64,000 nucleotides of DNA from Scalesia atractyloides (lineage: Eukaryota > Streptophyta > Magnoliopsida > Asterales > Asteraceae). How positions within the stretch are numbered: position 1 is the stretch's first letter; each line of letters opens with the position of its first letter. The stretch covers positions 64,811,660 through 64,875,659 of the forward strand of contig CAMTDV010000028.1 of assembly GCA_947069175.1 (NCBI GenBank). Reading direction: 5' to 3'. The translations under genes were made by a program, and so were the position numbers. Shown here in pieces: positions 10,450-21,989 of the stretch. The notes under the pieces were generated by a model. It worked only from the letters and a program-made list of their open reading frames with translations. It ran no database searches and was not told the origin of the DNA.

Positions 10450-11945
10450 CACAAAATCAAAACCCGAGCCTGCGGGATGAAGTGAAGGAAAAGCTGAATA
10501 AGTTTATCGGAGACTATAATGTTGATCCGGTTCCTGACTATGTGATGTGTTTGCTTGAACGTGGGAGGCGAAAAGAGGAAGTGAGAGATGAGATGAATAG
10601 TGTCTTGGGTGATGACAAAGACTCCTTTGTATCTTGGGTGTTCGAACAGAAACCTCAAGCCCAGCAAGCAGCAATTAGCAGCCCAACACCCCAAACTCGA
10701 CCTCAAGCCCAAACTCACGCTGACAAATCAAGCTCGCCCATTGACACAGTCAACTATCTTTTGTGCATTGAGGCTTGCAGGAATAGGGTTGCTCAACTCG
10801 GGGCTCTTAATTCCAAAATGGCCGATGAATACAACAATGCAATGGCTCAGTGCATCAGCCTTTGAGAAAGTAACAAGTTACTCATAGAAAAGGTTGAAGC
10901 ACAAAAGAAAAACATAGCTCAGCTCCACCTGAACGTAAATCAACAGAAATATTGGGTCCATGATTACAAAACCAGATTATTCAAAAACCATGGAATGCGA
11001 CTTGGTAAGAGTTAAGCTGGGACTTCTTACTGGAAAATATCAACAAAACAAAGTTAATATAAAGAAGTTTGATACATCCAGCAAGCTTGTTCAAGACGTG
11101 TGCAATGTGCAGCTGGCATATAAGGGGAACAAAGGGAAGGGTTTGGGATTCAATCAGGTTGCCCCACCGTATAATCACAACTACACAACAATGCCTGAAA
11201 CCGACGAAGATATTGAGAAAGCACAACATATGGCGTACGGGAAACAAAGTGATTATACGCCAGACACACGGGAACCATCTGGTGCTGTTGACTCTTCTAA
11301 TGATCAGCTGGAGTGTCTGATCCTTTATCTAATAAACCAGGATTCTCCGACTTTATCTTAGCTGATGAAGAGAGAGCTGGTGTGAACAAGGCTTCAAGTG
11401 CGCAAACTGAAAAATATGAATCTTCTGCTTCTGATGAAAAGGTTCAGAGCAAGCCAAAAGAGCAGAAACGAGCAAATCGGAGATGAAGAAAGCAGAAGTC
11501 CAAACGTCAAGGATAATCACGTTCTCCAAAATCATCAGTGGGCAGCGATAGCCCTCAAAAGGCTAGTGTTGTGAAAAATGATTTTGTTAAGCCGGTTGTT
11601 AATGGAAAATGTGAAAAATATGCATTTGACCGTGCCAGCAAAGCTTTTGGAAAGGTTGGGGAGATTTCTGAACAAGACTTGCAGTCTAAACAAAACAAGC
11701 AGAATCCAAAGAAATCTCCACAACAGAAGAAGGTCCTTGCAAACGACAAGTACAAACATCCAAATTAATCTTCGTCTGCAAGAAACGTGCAAGGAAGGCG
11801 AGCACAGAAGGGATCAGTTCATCCTTCAAGGCCTGCAAAAGCAAATCGGGCTGATCAGAATGCTTTACATGTGAAAAGACAAACGTGCTTCAATTGCGGC
11901 ATTCCTGGTCACATCGCTTGAAACTGTACAAATAGTCCCCATGTT
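10450..11945 (+). pseudogene. Decayed gag-like region with zinc knuckle
   Basis: Open pieces read DEVKEKLNKFIGDYN (near 10470-10865) and FDTSSKLVQDVCNVQLAYKG (near 10960-11360), a layout seen in gag-like proteins of this element group. A zinc knuckle at 11886-11931 reads TCFNCGIPGHIA, then a TGA stop, then NC, so a CCHC motif is interrupted at a codon that was probably CGA. Several frameshifts and stops separate the pieces. The protein would bind RNA inside the virus-like particle; this copy cannot make an intact one. Confidence 0.7.
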
Positions 11946-12229
11946 TCGTATCATGTTCAAAATCAGAAGGTTACACCTAAGGGTAAAAATCATTCGAAGC
12001 CGATGAAGGTATCATCACATAAGGCAATGAAGAATGCGAATCTCAAGGTTAAACCATCTGATGGGGATTGGAATGTGGCCAAAAACAAACGCAAGGCTGT
12101 TCAGAAATAATTTTTTTTCTAAAACGACTAAACCTGAAATAGCCAAAGTTGCTCAATCAAAGGCAACAACCGCATTTGTTAAAACGAAGCAGGTTTGGAA
12201 ACCCAAATCCAAGGCGATAGCAACATTAC

Positions 12230-12465
12230 CAATCCTTGAAACAAAAGGGGATTTGTGTCTAAAAGAAGTGTCTTATTTTGATGCTTCAGGGAAACCCAGA
12301 CCACAATGGCTTGGGTCCCACTGTCTTACTAATCTCTTTATTTTCTCAGGAACAGCCAAGGAGGAGCTGTTGACAATCTCTGGAGTGTTGATAGCGGTTG
12401 TTCCAGGGACATATCAGATAACATCTCACTGTTGCAAAATTTCAAATTCTTTTTCTCGAGTGTGA
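12230..12465 (+). pseudogene. Decayed aspartic protease segment
   Basis: In one frame SYFDASGKPR precedes a break. In the next frame DNLWSVDSGCSRDISDNISL carries the retroviral-type protease signature DSG (DSGC here where DSGA is usual). Sequence after 12480 turns AT-rich and I find no integrase or reverse transcriptase. Confidence 0.7.
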
Positions 12466-14285
12466 TGTTTCCTTTGGAGGAGATGAGGTAAGAAAAGATC
12501 AGCGAAAAGGTAAAAAATTTAAATTCCATGCTCTAATTTTGAGATTGATTAGTCTTAAATCTAGTGACAGAACGGTTAAGCAAAAACAACAAAAATATTT
12601 TCCTTTTCTTTTGTTTAAAAACGTTGTACATGTGTTTTCTTTATTAGGTAAATTTATGCATAAAGTATGATGCACAAATTTAGGGGGGAAAAGTATGATA
12701 TATGTATATATGTATTGTTTGAGGGGGAGAAAATCAGAAAAATACAAAAACATTTGAAAAACTGAAAAAATAAAAAAGGTATTTCTACATCAAATGGGAA
12801 ATGAAATGAATATTCGTGATAAAGGGTGTGCCTGACACATGTAAGGTGTCATAGCTGAAAAGACTAGGATCTAATGTGATATGTCGATAGGCTTAACGCT
12901 CAAAGTGATTATAAGATACTAAGTGATATAAACATAACGAACTATGTATCTTGTGGGTAACATACCATCGGCGTATGATTTTATGGTCTTAAATCCTGTG
13001 TTGATAAATAGCCAACCTCTGAGGTTTCGGGTCTTCATGCTGTTAAGTCATCCGGGGATATCTTGGCCGCCCTTTTGTTGCATTCAGATTATATGCAGAC
13101 CTAGGAACAATCAAGATATCTTTAAAAGAGCCAAAATAAAAGGGCCAAAACCTTAAAAAAAAGGAAATCTCATTCTGAGAAAATTCCAGGAATTCAAACG
13201 TACCACATAAGGTATCTGCCTAACCCTCATCAGATATTATTGGTCACTCTGTTGTACGAAAGTACTGACCTGTTCACCAATAGTCTGACGTTGTAAAAGA
13301 TAAAGGATGATCTCAGTACACTCACCTGCTACGATGAATCGTTGTGCTTACCTTGATCGCGGGGGTATGTCATGGTATGGAAAGCACAGATAGTATAGTA
13401 TAATACTACCTTAAGCATATCACGAAGTTGAAAAATGAAAGTTGAGTGTTAAAGTTTAAGTGGACAAACATATTGGCAATCACTTAGACCAGTCTAAATA
13501 AGTTCATACTGAAAAGTGTCGTCTGCCTGAAAACGATTTTGATCCCATTGCAATTGTATAGTTGTAACTATTGAGTTAGTTTCTTTGTTTATTTGTGTTT
13601 CTGTTTATATTCTTATATTTTAAAAATAGAAAATTCAAAACTCCAAAAATAGAGTGCTTTATTTATTTTATTAAAAATTATTAACCGTTCTTGAAGATTT
13701 GACTAATCGTCAAATGATGAAAGAAATTTGAATTTCGATCCGAGTACAAGTACTTGGATGTACCAAGTGTTCATGCGGTACTCTCCCTGTTGCATAAGAA
13801 TGTTTGCTTATAAATTTCTGAGTATTGTGCAAATCTTGATTTAGATCAAGAAACAGGGTTGCTGAAAATTGAGATGCTGTTATTTGCTGACAAAGCATGG
13901 AGCATCACAAACAGCAAAGTGTACCTGAGTCAGAAGAACCAGATGCCAGTCATCGTCTGACAGTGATAGTACATTTGAAGAAGTACCTGAGAACCTGCTT
14001 GCTTGAAAGAGAAGGATTGAAGAAGAAAGAGTTGCTGAGGTTCCTCCTCTCACATTCTTTTTGACAAAGATGTTTCAAGCAAAGCTGATCAAGATCCTGA
14101 TATGAAGCTAACCACAACAACAGAAGAAAGAGACCCAGTGCTGAGAGTTCGTTGAAGTATGAGGTCCAAGAAGTTTGAGACTTACTTCCACAACACTTAC
14201 AGCATACGACAACCATAGTTTCTGTTGAAGACGTTGCTGAATTTATGCTATGAAGACAATTTGATGCATCAGTTTAGGGGGAGAT

Positions 14286-14718
14286 TGTTAGGTCCTATAA
14301 GTGTGAGACTGAAGCATCAAATATACGCAACAGTCTATGGTAGTTAACTGGGATCAACTGGGTTAGTTTGTATTAGTTTTGGACCTTGAGTAGGTCACCT
14401 GGGCATGCCATAGGCCATGTGGGCCAGGCAAGCCCAAGGGAAGCCATGAGGGGAATGAGCAAACCCTATGTATAAATAGAATATTATGTCATTCCTAGGG
14501 TTAAGACTTTTGAAGACTTTGGGATTTCTATAGAGAGAGCCTCCATCTTGTACCAGAGGTTTTGCTTGTTCAAGTAATAGAATCGTGTGCAAGGTGTTAA
14601 AGTTGATTCGTGTTGTTCTTCGTTATTTCGGTTTTCTTGAAGATCATCAAGTTTGGATTCCACCCATCCTTGATGATTGTGTGATATCAGTGTTAGATCC
14701 AGATTACCAGAATTTACA
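14286..14718 (+). repeat. 3' LTR
   Basis: The LTR is 433 bp and matches the 5' LTR apart from about 20 substitutions and one-base indels. The polypurine tract lies directly before it. Confidence 0.93.
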
Positions 14719-16103
14719 TATATAAACAATAATAATAACACTTGTCAAATGTAACAGGCGCAAAAGCCAAACTAATAATGAAATCTCTTTAGAAAGAAAT
14801 AATTTAATACATATATTATTATAGATTTTATTATTATTATTATTATTATTATTGTTGTATTATTTATAATTTATAATTTGAATTTGAAAGTTAGTATGAA
14901 TAGTAGTTTGATTTTTATAATAATATATATCATTTTTTTATTTATGAACAGTAATTTGTTATATATATATTGATTATATATATATATTATAGTTTCTTTT
15001 TTCTTACTTTTATCATTTTAATATTACAATAGATTTATTATTATTATATTTACTTTTAATCTTAAAATATTTATTTAATTTTACCTTTTAATGATATTTT
15101 TAATATTACTGATACTGTTTGAACAAGATCACTATAGATACCGATAATATCTATAAGCTTTTTATTATTAACGTCAACATGTGCCTATTACTATGCACGA
15201 TTCAATGAAAGTTCTACTCGAACAGGTATATATAGTTGAGTTTTTTTATGATCACAAAACGAACATATAACGATCATATTAATGTTAATATTTAATATTA
15301 TTATATTATATTATATTATATATTATATTGAGTATTAATAGTAGTTTGATTTTTATAATAATATATATAGTTTTTTTTTATATTTCTCTCATTTTAATAT
15401 TACAATATACTATTACTATATTTACCTTTAACCTTAACACATTTCTTTAATTTTAACTTTTAATGATATTCTTTTTTTAATATTATTGATACTGTCTGAA
15501 CAACTTCGGAATCGGTGCCGTATAACATTTGTAAGTTTTTTTATTATTCACATCACCATATGCCTATTATTATGCATGATTCGATAAAAGTTCTCTTCGA
15601 ACAAGTATATATAGTTGATATTTTTATCATCACAAACCGAACATATACCGACCAAACAACGGATTCGAATATGTCATATATAGTTGATTTATTTACCATA
15701 CAAACCGAACATATACCGACAAACAATATAAGTAACGGTGTCGTATTCGTTTTTATAAAATTCTCAACGTGGCGGTATAAAATTCATTGAACACAAAGTA
15801 ATATTCGTAATAAAGTATCTTTTGGTATCGTAAGCTATATTAAATGTCTGTACGAGACCGACCAGACAACATCAGGACCGGTATGGGTATTCATTTTTAT
15901 GGGTTTTCAATCGATGTAAAAAATGTGTCAGTTAGCAATGCCAGGTCGAGTGTCGGTATTATACCGATAATAACCAAAGATTCGCAGCGAAGTGCGCGGC
16001 AATGTTAGTAGTAATAACAATAACATGTGTACATTACATGTGAGATAGAGAACGGATAAACGTCTCCAATTGCATTTCCATAACTGATTTTGACTCCATA
16101 GCA
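14719..16103. repeat. AT-rich region with a ~375-bp tandem duplication
   Basis: Segments 14885-15275 and 15335-15655 align. Both have a TTATTATTATATTTAC block, then AATATT.CTGATACTG, then a CATGATTCGAT.AAAGTTCT block and TATATATAGTTGA. A third partial copy of the last part lies at 15665-15740. The words CCGAACATATACCGAC and similar are shared with 54060-54300. No gene was recognised. Confidence 0.6.
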
Positions 16104-17611
16104 ATGAAACCTAACGGATCATCATCGCCGTCGCTAACATCTCCAGCGATCATTGAGCACAAAGCCTTTGCTCGCATCGGACTTCTCGGTAACCCCAGCG
16201 ACGTCTACTACGGCCGTACAATCTCCCTAAACATCCAAAACTTTTGGGCTACTGTTCGTCTACAACCCTCTTCAGATCTCCTCATCCTCCCTCACCCTAC
16301 TCACGATCTCGTTCAATTCACTTCAATTTCTCACTTAGTACTTACTTGTTCATCCATACTCTCTCTTCTTCTTCATTTACACCTTTTGGTTTTTAATTTA
16401 AGTTTTTTGATTTTGATTTGTCGTTTGGATTGGTGTGTTTTCAAAGTTTCAGTTCTGCATGCAGTTAGTGAACAGTTATTAATTTAAGAGCTTGTAATAT
16501 TATATTGTTCCTGGGTAGTGGTGTTATTTATTTATCTTCTAGATTTTTGTGTTATAGAATAATAATTAAAAGCTATTGTGAATTATTAGTCAACTATATG
16601 TAGTCAGGATGGTTGGTTACTGATGAAATTTTATTAAATTATGTCTTTTGATTATGGTAAAAGTTATTACAGTAAACTGTGAGTAATCTAATAAAATTGG
16701 TTGAATTCTGATTTTGTGTTGCAGGTGAACAGGTTGGAAATGAAGGTTATTACGGAGGTGTAAGGTTGTTGATGGCAACTTGTAAAGTTTTTAAAAGTTA
16801 TTGTAAAGAAGAGGGGATTCATCTTCATGATGGCAACTTTTCGCTTTCGTATGACACTAACATCCCTCGTCAGGTAACAACTTTTACCCAAGGGCTTGTA
16901 GTCTAGCAGTATCAAGGTGTGTAATAAAGGTGTTCCTCCCGTTGGTGTATATTTATGAGTAGATTTAGTGGGTGTGTGAGTTAGCTGTTCTAAAAAATGT
17001 AAGAACTACGAACTTGTAATGATAGTACATAATAAACCTTTTTTGTTATCTCAGGCAGGGCTATCTGGTTCAAATGCCATTGTATGTGCTACATTTAGCT
17101 GCCTTCTTGACTTTTACAAAGTCAGAGATAAGATTGCTGTGGAGATAAGGCCACAACTTATCCTAAACGCCGAAAAAGAACTTGGAATTGTTGCTGGTTT
17201 GCAATGGGTGCAATTATGGGGGGCTGTTATACATGGTGGGTCCAAATTATTCATGTATGATGGTGTTTGATGATTGATAAACATAAGTGCATATAACTAT
17301 ATAAGCTATCTTATATTTTCAGGATTTTAACAAGGAGAGCATGGATAAATCTGATCATGGCGATTACACGCAGTTAGATACGAGTCTTCTCCCACCCCTG
17401 CATCTCATCTATGCCGAAAATCCAAGTGATTCCGGAAAGGTGCATAGTGCGGTTCGACAAAGATGGTTAGATGGAGACGAGTTCATAGTATCGTCAATGG
17501 AGGAAGTTGCTAACTTAGCTCTTGAAGGGAAAACAGCATTGATTGAAAAGGATTTTGCTAAACTTGCAACCCTGATGAATCGAAACTTCGATTTACGAAG
17601 GTAAACAAAAA

Positions 17612-19504
17612 GAGTAAATTGCACAAAACGTCCTTTAAGTTTCACCAATCTTGCTGGTTTCAGCCTTAATCTTTAAAAGTTGCCAAAACCAGCCTATAAG
17701 ATTAATTTTGTTGCAGGTTTCATCCTTTATCACTAACCCAGTTACTAATCTATGTTAAATGGCCTCACATGCATAGCATGTGAGGGTAAAACCGTCTTTT
17801 CATCTCTCTCTCTATCTTCTTTTCAAATAATTCATTAAACTAACAAAACTCTCAATTTATTTCACTTCAGGTCCACCGTACGCAACCTGATAACATTAAC
17901 GCCACCGAACTTCCACCGGAAGACTACTTCGACTACATCATCGTCGGCAGCGGCACCGCCGGATGTCCGATAGCAGCCACACTATCATTCAACCACCGCG
18001 TATTACTTCTCGAAAGAGGCGGTGTACCGTACACAAACCCTAACGTCATGAAACAAGAAGGTTTTATTCAAACACTCCGTCAAATCGACAATTATTACTC
18101 ACCTGCACAAGCTTTCAGTTCCGATGAAGGTGTTCCGAACGCCAGAGGCCGGATATTAGGCGGAAGTAGCGCGATTAACGCCGGATTTATAACCGCTCCG
18201 GGATTAATTTTGATGTGAATTTGATTGAGAGGTCTTATCAGTGGATTGAGAAAGCAATCGTGTTTGAACCGGAGTTGCAGTCGCTGCAACGCGCGCTTCT
18301 TGATGGATTGGTGGAATCCGGTGTGCGGCCGTGGAATGGATTTAGTTTACATCATGTTTATGGAACCAAGATTGGGGGTTCTACGTTTAACAGCACTGGT
18401 TATAGACATAGTGCTGCTGATCTGTTGTCAAAGAGAAAATATAACAATTATTTGTAATTTGAAGGAGCCTAATTGTTGTCAAAGAGAAAAGCAGTAAAGA
18501 AAAATTCAAACTAAAAGGTAATTGAATTTACTACTTGTATTGAGGGTTTTAGGCTGCTGTTTTCCTTTCGTTTTTTTTTAAAACTAACCAGGCTTTTCTC
18601 AAGTTGTAGATGAAAACTTTACAGAATTGAAAGACAAATGGTTTAAATAGTCTAACATAATCTTGTGTAATGATGAATCTTTATAAAATATACAATTAAG
18701 TAACTGTGCAAAATATGAATAAGTCCTCATTTACTTTAAGCATATATATATATTGTGAATTTTGCTAATTATTTAGGAGTTTACCGGAAGAGTGGAAGGT
18801 TTAAAGGTGGATCTTGTGTTGTGTACAGAACAAATACTCAAGATGCTTTTCCAGCTGGTCTATTATCGAAACATGTTGCAGAGGTCTCATTACTCAAGGT
18901 ATCACTTTAAACCAAAAATAAAAATAAAAATCTAACACATTGTCATACATGAGGGTGATTGGTGTTGGTTCGCTTCGAATGATCGATGGTTCAGTGTTCT
19001 CGATTTCACCTGGGACCAACCCACAGGCTACTCTTCTAATGCTTGGCAGGTAAGCTTGTGTTTGATTCAAGTGTTGTTTGGTGATTTTATTGACCCATTA
19101 TAGTTGGTTCTTGAATGAATCGGTACACTTTCCGCTGTTTATTTTGTTTGTTCTTCCGGTGAATCGGTACACTTTCCGGTGAGCTTTTCGGCGAGCAAGT
19201 TCAACCGGAGAAGCAATTGAACTGAGATCGAGCTTCCGATGCGAAAGCTAGCTCTCTCTTCATCTCAATTTCAATAGCGATTGATCGGAACTGAAATCGG
19301 AGTTAAAAATTGGGGAAAAGACGGTTTTACCCTCACATGCTATGCATGTGAGGCCATTTAACATGGATTAGTAACTGGGTTAGTGATAAAGGATGAAACC
19401 TGCAACAAAATTAATCTTAAAGGCTGGTTTTGGCAACTTTTAAAGATTAAGGCTGAAACCAGCAAGATTGGTGAAACTTAAAGGACGTTTTGTGCAATTT
19501 ACTC
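17612..19504. mobile_element. Mutator-like element (Pack-MULE type) in the last intron of the glucuronokinase gene
   Basis: Perfectly placed terminal inverted repeats of about 189 bp (17612-17800 and 19316-19504) begin GAGTAAATTGCACAAAACG. They are flanked by a perfect 9-bp duplication, AAACAAAAA (17603-17611 and 19505-19513), the size typical of Mutator superfamily insertions. It encodes no transposase. The inside carries parts of a GMC oxidoreductase gene, so it is a gene-capturing non-autonomous element. The insertion starts two bases after the exon 4 donor GT and leaves GTAAAC intact. Related ends occur at 49590-51285, and a looser match at 56903-57867. Confidence 0.92.
17869..19049 (+). 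pseudogene. Captured HOTHEAD-type GMC oxidoreductase fragments
   Basis: The first block (about 17895-18210) reads DYFDYIIVGSGTAGCPIAA, the FAD-binding Rossmann motif, then LLLERGG and GRILGGSSAINAGF, the GMC signature. A frameshift near 18205 moves the reading to a second frame (18215-18435) with WIEKAIVFEPELQS, NGFSLHHVYGTKIGGSTF and HSAADLL. The third block (18956-19049) reads MIDGSVFSISPGTNPQATLL, the conserved C-terminal segment, ending at a donor GTAAGC. The middle of the protein is missing. HOTHEAD-like enzymes oxidise fatty alcohol derivatives for cuticle formation or act as mandelonitrile lyases; this copy has no activity expected. An extra exon-like block at 18777-18899 (GGSCVVYRTNTQDAFPAGL) is from a source I do not recognise. 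Confidence 0.85.
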
Positions 19505-19847
19505 AAACAAAAAGGGTTCTATGAAAAGACATGGTATTTTAATTTTGCTGAATCAGAATACATAGAGAAATACATTAACTTGGTTTAGTTTTAGGAGGAT
19601 GTTTGGTGATGCCGCCCTTGGTTCACTAAACATAGAGATGGTAGAGGTGGCTAGAAGAGTCGGTGCAGCCACAAAATTTACAGGCAGTGACGGTGCGGTG
19701 GTCACGTTTTGCCCTGATGGTCCATCACAAGTTAAACTTTTGAGTGATGCTTGTAAGAAGGCGGGATTCTCCATTTTACCTGTGAAAGTTGTACCGTCAC
19801 TTCTCAATGAAATTGATATCAGAAGTCAGTCATCCAAAAATGCATAG

Positions 19848-20342
19848 GCATGAAACCAATCCCCAAAACAAATGTGATTTCTTTACTTCTTGTGTTCCAT
19901 GTTCTTTGGAATGTTCTTGTTAGGTACAATGAAATTGGTCTTGATCCAAAAGATTCTGATATCCTAGATAGTGAAATTTTCTGGTAGCCAACAACATCAT
20001 TAGTTTACTCTATTTATCTAAAGCATATTCAGCATTAACACTACATATCTCTGTCGCTGATCTCGAAACATGAAAGTCAATATAACAACAAACTAAAGAC
20101 GTGATCAAGATTTCTTTAAAGATCCTAACTTTAGTTTACTTTAATCCAAAAAATCTCACTCTTCGCATAACATTGCGATTAACTTTCGAGGAGATGATTC
20201 CCAGATCGGCAAATAGACAAATGGTTGATTCAACAGATGTTCTTGAGCATTGCAGAGTGATTCAGCAACATTACATAATATCGAGACCTCGTTTGTAAGA
20301 GCTTCAATTTACCCCCAAATTAAATACATGCATAATTCCCTT
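19848..20342. other. Glucuronokinase 3' flank; exon-like scraps
   Basis: Likely 3' untranslated sequence comes first. A short frame YNEIGLDPKDSDILDSEIFW ends at a TAG near 19987, and another open run lies at 20101-20298. Both look like coding relics but I recognise neither. Confidence 0.35.
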
Positions 20343-20683
20343 TTAAAAAATTGATACTTGAGCCTGAAGGGTTTCAGCGACTTCTGGATAATCTGACGAA
20401 TGTTCTGTGAATAGGGTAACAGGCAAATCCGGTGACACCATGGGTGGTGGTTGAGTTTGGGTACGCTGTTGCAATGCCTGCAAGGTGTTGCACAAATGCT
20501 CCCAGTGATGAATCTCGTGTTGGTAGCTTGTTTTGAGTTTCAGCAGTATCGCCTTCTTTCTTATCTTACGATTTGTTTCTTCAGTAGCAGGATTTGATCT
20601 GATCTGGTGCTGGTGCGGTTGAGGCGCTTGTAAATGAACCCATCGTCGTTGACCAGCTCCCAATCTTCCTCGTGTAGTTCCAT
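20343..20683 (-). pseudogene. Broken N-terminal part of an unrecognised plant gene
   Basis: From an ATG at 20681-20683 the minus strand reads MELHEEDWELVNDDGFIYKR, an acidic start that looks like real coding sequence. After about 30 codons the frame closes, while a neighbouring frame continues as ATEETNRKIRKKAILLKLK, then HEIHHWEHLCNTLQALQQR up to about 20345. One base change in length near 20600 would join the two. The product would be basic and coiled-coil-like in its second half. I see no downstream exon, and I do not know the family. Confidence 0.5.
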
Positions 20684-21989
20684 GGAGTTTGCAGAGATGC
20701 AAAATCTGACGTCTTTAGCGACCCCACAAAAGGATTTTGTAAAGGGGAGCAGAGGGCAGTTTCAATAATGTTTTATTTTTAACTTTGGTTTAGCGCCACG
20801 AGCTACAACAGTACAGCACCCCAAATGGGCGTCAAACACTGCCTCAAGGGCAAGGGTGTGAGTAAAATGATGAGCGTTAAGTACGACAGAAAAGCTGCTG
20901 AGAGTTTACTCAATCAGATGGAGACATGTGGAGTGTGACGAAAAGCGTCTCTGGGATTTAAATGCCCTGTCCAAGCTGTTAAAAAATATGCTGTATTTTT
21001 GTTAAACTGTTTTTTAAAGACAATTAAAGTTATAACAATAAATAAAGAAATTAGCAAACTTATAGTATCAACTGGCCATAGTTTAAATTGTTCAGCCTTG
21101 AATGGCTATCTAAGTATTAAGTCTTTTATGTTTTAAATGGGCCTAGCTCAGATAGGTCTGTAAAAGGATATTATTGTTTTTAAATTGTGCCCCCAAATAA
21201 ATCGGGTCCTGGGTCGAGGGTCCTCACCGGACGCCTGATCACCGCCCCTGGTGAATGTGTAGTGGGGTGCCCAACCCACTAAACAGCGTCCCTATGGTTT
21301 GGCGAAAATTGTCACTTCAGTTGCAATCTCTATATGTGTTCGACTTTCTTGCGGACTGTAAGACCATATGTAGTGATTTAACTAAAAACTGGAAAGCTTT
21401 TGTAAGGTCACTGCTAAATATGCAATGAAGCTTTAACTAACTAAACCCTAAAAAGTACATAGTAATTTAACTAAAAATTAAATAAATAAAAATGAAATGA
21501 TTGATTGATAACTTGTGGCACCCCATCTTTCTTCTTCTTTATGTCCATTAACAAGGTAACGAAGAAGAGGCTTACTATCCTCTTGGCGCCTCATAGTGGT
21601 TTGGCGGTGACATGAAAGGGGCACCAGCCACTACAAAGCGTCTAAAGAAGTTTCAATAAGGTCTTTTTATTTTTGTAATCATCTATGCTTTCGTAATATC
21701 ATTCTTTAATTTAAAATTTTAACATAACTCTTATCAAAACCGAAACAAAAAATGATTACCATCTATCTATGATGTTATAATGTTTTAACATACTCATTTG
21801 TTTCTAGAGAATACTACTCGCTTACCTTACCTATATAACATAATCAAAATTATACATGACGGTAATCAATACACACATACATGATACGGGATAGAATACT
21901 TCTATTTACTCTTTAGATCTATTTTTAACACTTAACTATCGTCATTTTAAACTTAAATACAAAAACCATTTGGACCAAATCCAATTTCC
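20684..21989. other. Intergenic with possible decayed repeat
   Basis: GC-richer patches at 20800-20900, 21185-21300 and 21510-21650 share words such as GGGTGCC and GGTTTGGCG, suggesting one or two decayed short elements. No ends or target duplications were found. No open frame of interest. Confidence 0.35.

Larger units (their letters stand above)
9087..14718 (+). mobile_element. Complete non-autonomous Copia-like LTR element
   Basis: The 5' LTR (9087-9522) and 3' LTR (14286-14718) both start TGTTAGGTCC and end TTACA. They are flanked by a perfect 5-bp duplication, TATAT (9082-9086 and 14719-14723). A primer-binding site TGGTATCAGAGC (initiator Met tRNA) lies at 9525-9536, and a polypurine tract AGGGGGAGA just before 14286. 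The inside holds a decayed gag with a zinc knuckle and a protease signature, but no integrase, reverse transcriptase or RNase H. The element (5.6 kb) must have been moved by enzymes supplied by a relative. The LTRs differ by roughly 20 positions by eye, so the insertion is not very recent. Confidence 0.93.
16104..19847 (+). pseudogene. GLCAK1: Glucuronokinase gene with frame lesions
   Basis: Glucuronokinase phosphorylates glucuronic acid to the 1-phosphate in the inositol-oxygenase route to UDP-glucuronate; it is a cytosolic GHMP kinase. Exons: 16104-16337 (start MKPNGSS, then FARIGLLGNPSDVYYGRTIS), 16725-16873 (NEGYYGG, SYDTNIPR), 17055-17235 (GLSGSNAIVCATF, then AEKELGIVAGLQ), 17323-17600 (LIYAENPSDSGKVHS, RQRWLDGDEF), 19595-19847 (IEMVEVARRVGAATKFTG; stop TAG). 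Family order is complete. Exon 2 lacks one base (a cryptic acceptor at 16732 would restore frame, losing three residues). Exon 3 lacks about eight bases after GLQ, which destroys DRVAQVYGG. A usual TGSGG is TGSDG. The last intron holds the 1.9-kb transposon at 17612. Probably non-functional unless the lesions are consensus errors. Confidence 0.88.
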
